Part shown: one piece after another, positions 15,663-22,353 of the stretch
Position numbering within the stretch: position 1 is the first letter of the stretch
Layout of the letters: every line of letters begins with the position of its first letter
DNA from: an uncultured Ignavibacteria bacterium
GTDB taxonomy: Bacteria > Bacteroidota > Ignavibacteria > Ignavibacteriales > Melioribacteraceae
DNA length: 22,353 bases
NCBI GenBank assembly: GCA_937930275.1
Contig: CALGLM010000091.1
Location: forward strand, 1 to 22,353
Reading direction: 5' to 3'
Position numbers and translations under genes: made by a program
The notes under the pieces: generated by a model
Databases searched by the model: none
The model's input: only the letters and a program-made list of their open reading frames with translations
Told to the model about the DNA's origin: nothing

Positions 15663-18600
15663 TAGTCTTCTTCGGATATATTTTCTACGTCTTCAAAAGT
15701 TATAGTCATCAAATCTTCATCATTATGGCTATACAATTTAGCAATTCTTTCTTCTTGGTTACTTATAGCTTTGTACAATATATTTCTTGCTGTTCGCGCA
15801 TTTCCAAAATTCTTATCCCGCTTATTATACAAGTTGTGAAAAGTTTCCAACAACAGTTGTAAAGCACCTTCATCCAACCTGTAACCATTCGATTCAGCAA
15901 TATCATTTGATATTTCCAATAATTGCCTTGGTGTATAATCTTCAAACACAAAATTATTTGTAAATCTTGATTTTAATCCAGGATTAGATTCAATAAATTT
16001 TTTCATCTCTTCAGTATATCCGGCAACAATAACAATAAATTGTCCCTTAAAATCTTCCATACGTTTTAATAAAGTATCAATAGCTTCTTGTCCAAAATCG
16101 CTACTTCCGCGAGATAGGGTATAAGCTTCATCAATAAATAGTGTTCCGCCTAAAGCCTGTTGAATAACTTTATCTGTCTTTAATGCTGTTTGTCCCGAGT
16201 ATCCCGAAACTAAATCAGCTCTATCCACCTCTACAAGATGTCCTTTCTCTATTAGCCCCATTTCTTTATAAATTTTACTGATTAATCTCGCTACAGTAGT
16301 TTTTCCCGTACCGGGATTACCTATAAAAACAGAATGCAAGCTCTTCTCAATTACTTGGAGCCCTCTTTCTTTACGCAGTTTTGCGACTTTTAGTCCGTTA
16401 ATTAATTTTTCGACAGAATTCTTGACCGTATCTAATCCTTTTAACTTATATAGTTCACCCAGCAATTTATCAAGTTCTTTACGATTTATTTGTATTTCAT
16501 AGTGCTTCTTTTCGTTCTTAAAATCACTTTCAAAAAAATCTTCAATAGATAGTGATTTATCAATATTTTCTCCGGATTCCTCATTATATTCAGATAATCG
16601 CAATAAATGATTTTGATAGGCTTTATTAAAAAAGTTTCTTACAATTCGAGCATTTCCAAAATTTTTATCTCTATTTCTATACAATTCGGTAAAATGGATT
16701 AAGATTCGTTCTAATGTATTTTCGTTTATTACCGTTTCTTTTTCAGCCGCATAAATTTTAAGTAGATTAATCATCTCTTCAGGAGTATAGTCTTCAAAAG
16801 TAAATTGAGCAGTAAATCTTGAAGTCATTCCCGGATTACTTTCTAAAAATTGCTTCATTTCTTCCGTATAACCGGCAGCAATAACTATAAATTTTCCTCT
16901 ATCATCTTCCATCCTTTTTAATAATGTATCTATTGCTTCTTTACCAAAGTCGCTTTCCCCCCCCTTAATTAAAGCATAAGCTTCATCAATAAATAATGTT
17001 CCGCCAATTGATTTATTTATTAAATTTGTTGTCTTTTCCGAAGTACCGCCGATATGAGACGCTACTAAACCTTGTCTATCTGTTTCAACTAAATGACCAC
17101 GTGGTAAAATACCAAGCGCAGAATATATTTTACTAATTATCCTTGCAACCGTAGTTTTTCCGGTTCCCGGATTACCATAAAAAAGAATGTGATCAGTAAA
17201 CCTATCGCGCAAGTTAACACCTTGCTGTTTAAAATACCTTGCTAATTTAATTAAATCGTTAACTTCTTTTTTTATATTATTTAATCCAATTAAATTATTT
17301 AGTTTTGTTAATTCTTCGTTCAACAAATCTTCATTTATTGGAAGGTCAAAATCTTTTTTACTATCAGTTTTAAAGACTGAATTAACATCCTCAATAGTAA
17401 TTGTAATTAACGCATCTTTGTTTTTTTCATTATCCGAAAGTAGATTATATTTTCGTGACAAGCTCATTTTAAGTTCTTCAAATAGCTTTCTTGCCAATCG
17501 GGCATTACCAAATGTTTTATCTCTCAATCTATATAAATTTGTAAACTGTTTTTTCAACAGTTCTTTTGCATCTTCACTAATTATATATTCTTCTTTTGTT
17601 AACAAGTTATAAATAATTTCATAAAGTTCATCGGGTGTATAATCTTCAAACAAAAATTTATGATTAAATCGAGATTTAAGTCCGGGATTAGATATCAAAA
17701 AATCTTCCATTTCTTCGGTATATCCTGCCGCAATTACACAAAATTGACCTTTTAAGTCTTCCATTCTTTTTAGTAGAGTATCAATAGCTTCTTGACCAAA
17801 ATCTTGTCCGCTTCCACCTTTTTTAGCTAAAGTATATGCTTCATCAATAAATAGTACTCCGCCGATTGCATCATTAATCACTTTTTCAGTCTTCTGTGCA
17901 GTTTCACCTATATATTGACCGACAATTCCGGCACGGTCAACCTCAACCACGTGTCCTTTGGGAAGAATTCCCATTGCTTTAAATATTTTACCCAACAGAC
18001 GTGCAACAGTTGTTTTACCCGTTCCAGGATTGCCAAGAAATAAGGCATTAATAGATAAATCATCTTGAGATTTTAAACCCAGCTTTTTACGATCGCTAAT
18101 GAAATTTAAATAAGCAGTAAAATCCACAAGCGAATCTTTTACAGTTTTTAATCCGGTAAGCTTATTAAAATCAGCCATTAGCTGTTCTAAACTTTGTTCA
18201 TCGCTTTCCGTACTCTCAATTTTTGTTTCAACCACTTCTTCAATAATCTCTTGAGCATCCACAATAAATTTATTTCCGATCACAAATTCTCTTTCGGCAG
18301 CTAAAAAATTTTCGATATAAATTTCAACTTTTGCTACTCCAGTTTTCCAAGCATTTTTATGTTGTGTACCCCACGCCTGTACAAAAATAACAGAATCCCA
18401 GCTTTTTTTTACGTTTACGTTAAATTTATTTTCACCTAATACAGAATCATTCAAAAACCACTTAGCAGTTCCTTGTAATACTTTATCTTCTAATTCAAAA
18501 AATAAATTATTAAAAATTACTTCAGCACCGATAAAGAAAATATCATCTTTTGCAAATTGTGAATAGTATATTCTTTCACCTATTTTTTCTTCTTCGGTAA

Positions 18601-19561
18601 CACTAAATAAATTTAATGAAAATATATCAGCGAAATCATTTTTATAAAAAATTGGTTTAATACTTATATCGGTTTCTTTTGGCTCAATATTTAAAGACTT
18701 ATTTTCAACAATAGGAACTTCAGGAATAACTTCATTTTTTGTTTTCTCATCAATTTCCATGTCAACTTCAGTTTCTTCTTCAATCTCAAATTCAGTTCCT
18801 TTAAACCTTTCCAAAGCTTTAAGTATATTTTTGAAAGTAGCGTCACCGGAAAACTTAGCCTTAAGTTTGTTTGCTTTTTCCCATGCCGGTTTTAATTGAA
18901 AAAGTGAAATAAGCGCTTCAAGTTCTAACAACTCTGCATCACCCAATATTCTTGGGGTGATAGGATCTTGTTCTAAAATTTTTTGACAAACATATAATGT
19001 AAACCAATACTCTTTAGCCTTTAAAGCGTTTGTGGCTTCAAAAATCAAATTTTCGGCAAATTTTTGTTTAAATTTACCCGAATTATTAGAAAGTTCTTTA
19101 GCAATTAAATAATAGTTTTTAATCTTTGCAAATTTCTTTTCATTTTCTAATGATGTTAATGAATTAAATATTTCCAAAGCTTCGTCAAATTTATGCATAC
19201 CTGCTAATGTTTTTGCATAATTCAGATACGTAAATGCAAGCATATCACGCTGTTTAATTACCGAAGTCATAAAATCTTTAGTTGCATTCTCAAATACACA
19301 TATTCTTGAAAGCAAATACCCTCGTATCATATGAAGTTTAGCGGGTTCAGAATTTAAATTTACTGCCGAATTGATATAATCCATTGCTTTAAGAGGATGC
19401 CCGTTTTCTAACAAAGCCCAAGCGTATATCAAATTTATTTCAGTATCATAAGGATCTTTATCAAAAAGAATTTTAGCCGAATTTAGAGCCATCCTAAATC
19501 TACCGTTCCATAAATTATCATATGTCTCTTTAAGTAATAAATCAAATTCGGAATCTTTCAA
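15659..19561 (-). CDS. TPR protein with three tandem CbxX/CfxQ-type AAA+ domains
   Basis: A 1,300-residue multidomain ATPase. Residues 1-255 are TPR-like helical repeats. Residues 256-305 are an acidic linker. Residues 310-435 form a beta-rich domain not recognised. Three CbxX/CfxQ (SpoVK, EccA-like) AAA+ modules follow, each opening with an L-x-GL-x-x-[VI]-K helix: Walker A GNPGTGKT at 510-517, 796-803 and 1081-1088; Walker B LFIDEAY at 571-577, 857-863 and 1142-1148. All three also keep EAIDTLLKRMED and AGYTEEM, so all look ATP-competent. CbxX proteins remodel partners such as inhibited Rubisco; EccA (TPR plus one CbxX domain) serves type VII secretion. The partner here is unknown. The start is set at a TTG because GGAGG (19567-19571) lies 5 bases before it; the longer frame starting at TTG 19573 would overlap that site. 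Confidence 0.9.
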   Translation of the reverse strand: MKDSEFDLLLKETYDNLWNGRFRMALNSAKILFDKDPYDTEINLIYAWALLENGHPLKAMDYINSAVNLNSEPAKLHMIRGYLLSRICVFENATKDFMTSVIKQRDMLAFTYLNYAKTLAGMHKFDEALEIFNSLTSLENEKKFAKIKNYYLIAKELSNNSGKFKQKFAENLIFEATNALKAKEYWFTLYVCQKILEQDPITPRILGDAELLELEALISLFQLKPAWEKANKLKAKFSGDATFKNILKALERFKGTEFEIEEETEVDMEIDEKTKNEVIPEVPIVENKSLNIEPKETDISIKPIFYKNDFADIFSLNLFSVTEEEKIGERIYYSQFAKDDIFFIGAEVIFNNLFFELEDKVLQGTAKWFLNDSVLGENKFNVNVKKSWDSVIFVQAWGTQHKNAWKTGVAKVEIYIENFLAAEREFVIGNKFIVDAQEIIEEVVETKIESTESDEQSLEQLMADFNKLTGLKTVKDSLVDFTAYLNFISDRKKLGLKSQDDLSINALFLGNPGTGKTTVARLLGKIFKAMGILPKGHVVEVDRAGIVGQYIGETAQKTEKVINDAIGGVLFIDEAYTLAKKGGSGQDFGQEAIDTLLKRMEDLKGQFCVIAAGYTEEMEDFLISNPGLKSRFNHKFLFEDYTPDELYEIIYNLLTKEEYIISEDAKELLKKQFTNLYRLRDKTFGNARLARKLFEELKMSLSRKYNLLSDNEKNKDALITITIEDVNSVFKTDSKKDFDLPINEDLLNEELTKLNNLIGLNNIKKEVNDLIKLARYFKQQGVNLRDRFTDHILFYGNPGTGKTTVARIISKIYSALGILPRGHLVETDRQGLVASHIGGTSEKTTNLINKSIGGTLFIDEAYALIKGGESDFGKEAIDTLLKRMEDDRGKFIVIAAGYTEEMKQFLESNPGMTSRFTAQFTFEDYTPEEMINLLKIYAAEKETVINENTLERILIHFTELYRNRDKNFGNARIVRNFFNKAYQNHLLRLSEYNEESGENIDKSLSIEDFFESDFKNEKKHYEIQINRKELDKLLGELYKLKGLDTVKNSVEKLINGLKVAKLRKERGLQVIEKSLHSVFIGNPGTGKTTVARLISKIYKEMGLIEKGHLVEVDRADLVSGYSGQTALKTDKVIQQALGGTLFIDEAYTLSRGSSDFGQEAIDTLLKRMEDFKGQFIVIVAGYTEEMKKFIESNPGLKSRFTNNFVFEDYTPRQLLEISNDIAESNGYRLDEGALQLLLETFHNLYNKRDKNFGNARTARNILYKAISNQEERIAKLYSHNDEDLMTITFEDVENISEEDY

Positions 19562-19704
19562 AATAACCTCCAAAAATTTAAATTTTGAGCAACCAAAGTA
19601 GTACTAAATAAGTCAAAATAATATAGCAATTAAATTAATAAATTAATAGTTAAAATGAAACATTTAATCAATCTAATCGTCTTAATAAAAAAGGAATTTT
19701 ATTT

Positions 19705-20352
19705 ATGTTTAAAAATATTTTACCAATAATTTTAATATTTGCATTAACATCTTTCGGTTGTATGAAAATGGGTGTTAAAGGAAACGGAGAAATCTCTGAA
19801 GAATCAAGAAATATAGAAAAATTTGACGAATTAAATTTGTCAGGTGCGTTTGATGTTTTTTATGAAACGGGAAACCAAACTACGCTAAGGCTTGAAGGGG
19901 ATAGTAATCTATTAAAATATGTTAAAACTGAAAACGATGGAAATACATTATCTATCTATACTAAAAAAAACATAAAATCTTCAAAAAAAATTGTGATTTA
20001 TATCACAAATTCGTCAATTTCTGAAGCTAATGTGTCCGGAGCTAATAATTTAACAATAAAAGACTTGAAAAATGATAACTTTTTTATTAACTTAAGCGGA
20101 GCAGGAAACTTAACTTTAAATGGTTCAGTAAACTTTCTAAAGGCAAATTTATCAGGTGCGGGTACTTTGGATTCTAAGGAATTGATATCCAAAGAAGTTG
20201 AAATTGAAATTAGCGGAACTGCCTCGGCAGATGTTTTTGTATCGGAAAAACTGGATGCTTCTGTTTCGGGTGTTGGCTCAGTAAATTATTACGGTAATCC
20301 AAAAGATATTAATCATAAAGTATCAGGTATTGGTTCTATAAACAAAAAATAA
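19705..20352 (+). CDS. DUF2807 head-GIN domain lipoprotein
   Basis: A putative surface or periplasmic lipoprotein of the DUF2807 (head GIN, auto-transporter-adhesin-like) family, common in Bacteroidota and relatives. The N-terminus has a hydrophobic signal ending in SFG-C19, a relaxed lipobox. The mature part begins with GNGEISEESRNIEKFDELNLSG, the standard family opening, and then forms a right-handed beta-helix marked by repeated SGxG turns at residues 111, 131, 150, 170, 188 and 207 (spacing 18-20). At 215 residues it is usual. Its role is unknown in the family. AAAAGGA precedes the ATG. It is divergent from the triple AAA+ gene across a 131-to-143-base gap and ends in a strong terminator, so it is a single-gene unit. 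Confidence 0.88.
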   Translation: MFKNILPIILIFALTSFGCMKMGVKGNGEISEESRNIEKFDELNLSGAFDVFYETGNQTTLRLEGDSNLLKYVKTENDGNTLSIYTKKNIKSSKKIVIYITNSSISEANVSGANNLTIKDLKNDNFFINLSGAGNLTLNGSVNFLKANLSGAGTLDSKELISKEVEIEISGTASADVFVSEKLDASVSGVGSVNYYGNPKDINHKVSGIGSINKK

Positions 20353-20376
20353 GTTTTGATAACACGCGACTACCGG

Positions 20377-20421
20377 AGCGAAGTTGATTTCTTCTTTTAC
20401 GTTTCAACTTCGCTTTTTTTT
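20377..20421 (+). terminator. Rho-independent terminator of the DUF2807 gene
   Basis: A perfect 11-base stem, AGCGAAGTTGA (20377-20387) with TCAACTTCGCT (20404-20414), a 16-base loop, and eight Ts (20414-20421). It lies 25 bases after the stop codon and separates this gene from purK. Confidence 0.92.
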
Positions 20422-20488
20422 ATCCTCTCTTTATTATCATCAAAATTCTTCTTAAATTTAAAATCAATTTATTTTAAAAAGGTTACTG

Positions 20489-21613
20489 ATGCGAATAGGT
20501 ATATTAGGCGGCGGACAATTAGCTAAAATGTCAACTTTGGCTGCCTATAAATTAGGTTTTAAAGTTAACATATTAGAAAAGTTTGCCAACTCTTCCGCCG
20601 GAATGATGACAAAAAGCGATTTTGTAGGCTGGGTTGACGACTATAATATTTTACAAAAATTTGCTGCAAATTGTGATGTAATTACCTTAGAAAGTGAATT
20701 TGTAGATTCAAATAGACTTGAATTTTTGGAAAATACGGGATACGTAGTAATTCCAACATCTAATACAATCGGTTTGATTCAAGATAAATATATACAAAAA
20801 ACTACATTTAAAAACTTCGGAATAGATGTTCCTAATTTTACCGAAGTTACATCAATAAACGACTACGAAATAATTTTAAAGATGTTGGGTTTACCTTTTG
20901 TTTTAAAATCCAAAAAACTTGGTTATGACGGATATGGCAACGCGGTTATAAATAATAAAACTGAATTTGTAAATGCTTTTGAAAAATTAACAAAAAGGCA
21001 CCATAGTTTATTAGCAGAACAATTCATCAATTTTACAAAAGAACTTGCCGTTACTGTTGTAAGAACCAAAAATGAAATAAAATTATATCCGGTTATTGAA
21101 ACAATTCAAGAAAATAGTATTTGCAAGAAAGTGCTGGCACCATGTAACATTGATAATCACCTAATTGAATTGGCTAAAAATATCGGAATAAATTGTGTTA
21201 AATCGGTAAACGGTTTCGGTATTTATTCAATCGAGTTATTTTTAACTGATAATAATAAGATTATTGTTAATGAAATTGCCCCACGCCCCCACAATTCCGC
21301 ACATTACACAATTGATGCATGCAAAACATCACAATTCGAAAATCATATAAGATCAATTTTAAATTTACCATTGGGTTCAACTGAAATGGTTAAACCATAT
21401 GCAGTTATGATAAATCTATTAGGGAAACGGAACGGGGTAGGTGAACTAATGAATTACGATGAGGTTTTAAGTGACCCGGATATAAGTTTACATATTTATG
21501 GTAAAGAAGAAAGTAGGATTGGAAGAAAGATGGGACACATTACTGTTGTGGGTGATAATATGATTGAAATTTTAGAAAAAGCTGATAAAATAGAAAAAAT
21601 AGCAAATATTTAA
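20489..21613 (+). CDS. purK: 5-(Carboxyamino)imidazole ribonucleotide synthase
   Basis: ATP-grasp enzyme that carboxylates aminoimidazole ribonucleotide (AIR) to N5-CAIR using ATP and bicarbonate, in purine synthesis. It opens with [11 protein letters not shown] (4-14). The ATP-grasp lid and substrate region include [13 protein letters not shown] (138-150), and the C-terminal metal/ATP segment is [18 protein letters not shown] (260-277), both hallmarks of PurK. At 374 residues it is full length. AAGG lies shortly before the ATG. purE follows after 10 bases, giving the standard purK-purE pair, in the order opposite to E. coli purEK. The upstream terminator shows that the pair has its own promoter. 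Confidence 0.96.
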   Translation: MRIGILGGGQLAKMSTLAAYKLGFKVNILEKFANSSAGMMTKSDFVGWVDDYNILQKFAANCDVITLESEFVDSNRLEFLENTGYVVIPTSNTIGLIQDKYIQKTTFKNFGIDVPNFTEVTSINDYEIILKMLGLPFVLKSKKLGYDGYGNAVINNKTEFVNAFEKLTKRHHSLLAEQFINFTKELAVTVVRTKNEIKLYPVIETIQENSICKKVLAPCNIDNHLIELAKNIGINCVKSVNGFGIYSIELFLTDNNKIIVNEIAPRPHNSAHYTIDACKTSQFENHIRSILNLPLGSTEMVKPYAVMINLLGKRNGVGELMNYDEVLSDPDISLHIYGKEESRIGRKMGHITVVGDNMIEILEKADKIEKIANI

Positions 21614-21623
21614 CGGAACATAT

Positions 21624-22112
21624 ATGAGAGAAGCAATAGTAGGAATAATAATGGGAAGCGATTCCGATAGCCCGTCAATGCAAGGTGCAATTGATATATG
21701 TACTTTATTTGATATACCGTTTGAGGTTAAAATTGTTAGTGCACATAGAACTCCGGATTTTATGGCTGAATATGCAAAAAGTGCAAAAAATAGAGGGCTA
21801 AAAATAATAATTGCAGGAGCAGGAGGGGCTGCCCATCTACCCGGTATGACAGCTTCTTATACTGAGTTGCCCGTTATCGGCGTTCCCGTTCAAAGCAAAG
21901 CATTAAACGGAATAGATTCGCTACTATCCATTGTACAAATGCCTGCCGGTGTTCCGGTTGCAACAGTGGGAATAAATCAATCTAAAAATGCCGGTTTGTT
22001 AGCTGCAAAAATTTTGGCATTAAGTGATAAAGAATTAATGCAAAAAATTACCGATTATAAAATATCTTTGTATGAAGAATCAATTAATAAAAATGATAAT
22101 TTGAAATATTAA
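21624..22112 (+). CDS. purE: N5-CAIR mutase (class I PurE)
   Basis: Moves the carboxylate of N5-CAIR to give CAIR, directly after PurK. Conserved elements: MGSDSD (10-15), SAHRTP (39-44, His41 region of the active site), [11 protein letters not shown] (65-75) and [14 protein letters not shown] (83-96). The 162-residue length and the presence of purK next door mark class I (mutase), not the AIR carboxylase of animals. A short GGA ribosome signal lies 6 bases before the ATG. The gcvP start follows after 60 bases. Confidence 0.97.
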   Translation: MREAIVGIIMGSDSDSPSMQGAIDICTLFDIPFEVKIVSAHRTPDFMAEYAKSAKNRGLKIIIAGAGGAAHLPGMTASYTELPVIGVPVQSKALNGIDSLLSIVQMPAGVPVATVGINQSKNAGLLAAKILALSDKELMQKITDYKISLYEESINKNDNLKY

Positions 22113-22172
22113 TACTTTATTTATAAATGAAAATTTCATTAAATTATATATTTAAAATAATTTGAGTTGAAC

Positions 22173-22353
22173 ATGAGAGAACTAAAGATTAGCGATAATT
22201 TTGAATACCGACATATCGGAACATTGAATGACAGCATAGATGAAATGCTTGAAACTATTGGAGTTAAAAGTTTAGATGAATTGATTGAGTTGACAATACC
22301 AAAATAATTGCAATGGATAAGCAAACAGAACCCTTTGTTTATATTGACTATGA
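22173..22353 (+). pseudogene. gcvP: Glycine dehydrogenase (GcvP) start, frameshifted and cut by window end
   Basis: The P protein of the glycine cleavage system, a PLP enzyme of about 950 residues; only the first 60 or so codons are here. The frame from ATG 22173 reads FEYRHIGTLNDSIDEMLETIG, then SLDELIELTIPK, the well-known GcvP N-terminus, and stops at TAA 22305-22307. The family continues past TIP without a stop. In another frame (from 22301) the sequence reads IIAMDKQTEPFVYIDY to the end, which fits the next GcvP segment (compare the usual MSEYEFL region). Loss of one base, most simply an A from the AAAA run at 22301-22304, explains the change. It may be a sequencing or assembly error near a contig end rather than a real broken gene. 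The identity call is firm; the pseudogene state is not. Confidence 0.75.

Noticed and set aside
15763..15951. Minus-strand 62-codon frame inside the triple AAA+ gene
   Set aside because: It is an out-of-frame shadow of the third AAA+ module, whose own frame is intact.
15659..18150. The three similar AAA+ stretches as DNA repeats from recent duplication or misassembly
   Set aside because: The protein motifs match but the linkers, codons and flanking residues differ throughout, which indicates old divergence rather than a recent or artificial repeat.
22125..22142. AATGAAAATTTCATT inverted repeat between purE and gcvP as a terminator
   Set aside because: The stem is nearly all A-T, the arms leave only a one-base centre so no hairpin loop can form, and no T run follows.

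Overview
The window is low in G+C (about 30% by eye) and densely coded; no gene-free stretch exceeds about 250 bases. Secreted proteins with short MKK-type signal peptides, a FloA flotillin, an M64 peptidase, a head-GIN (DUF2807) lipoprotein and frequent AAGGA/GGAGG ribosome sites suggest a free-living bacterium of the Bacteroidota/Ignavibacteriota side of the FCB group, probably Ignavibacteria-like. This placement is an inference. Bases 1-46 are not biological: they are an Illumina TruSeq index adapter, so this is the raw end of a draft or metagenome contig.

Layout. 47-3720 (minus): the start of a secreted protein cut by the adapter, and an overlapping operon floA - small membrane protein - UvrD-type helicase. 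3930-6422 (plus): clpC, with its own terminator. 6669-8526 (plus): pyrE followed closely by a secreted M64 metallopeptidase. 8702-11805 (plus): a tight three-gene unit of a SpoIIE-type phosphatase, a PduS-like Fe-S flavoprotein and a PduT-like double-BMC shell protein, ending in a strong shared terminator. 11827-14286 (minus): a three-domain acyl-activating enzyme/ACP/acyltransferase fusion. 14414-15662 (plus): a short-chain dehydrogenase and a small VOC protein. 15659-19561 (minus): a TPR protein with three tandem CbxX/CfxQ AAA+ domains. 19705-20352 (plus): a DUF2807 lipoprotein. 20489-22353 (plus): purK, purE and the start of gcvP, which is broken by an apparent frameshift near the window end.

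How they fit together. Much of the window is housekeeping: ClpC proteolysis, pyrimidine synthesis (pyrE), the CAIR step of purine synthesis (purK-purE), glycine cleavage, DNA repair and a flotillin microdomain operon. The accessory part worth attention is the phosphatase-PduS-PduT unit. It looks like the electron-transfer port of a bacterial microcompartment, coded apart from any other shell or core enzyme gene in view and tied to a signalling phosphatase. The 1,300-residue triple-AAA+ TPR protein is the second unusual item. No tRNA, rRNA, CRISPR array, insertion sequence or phage gene was seen.
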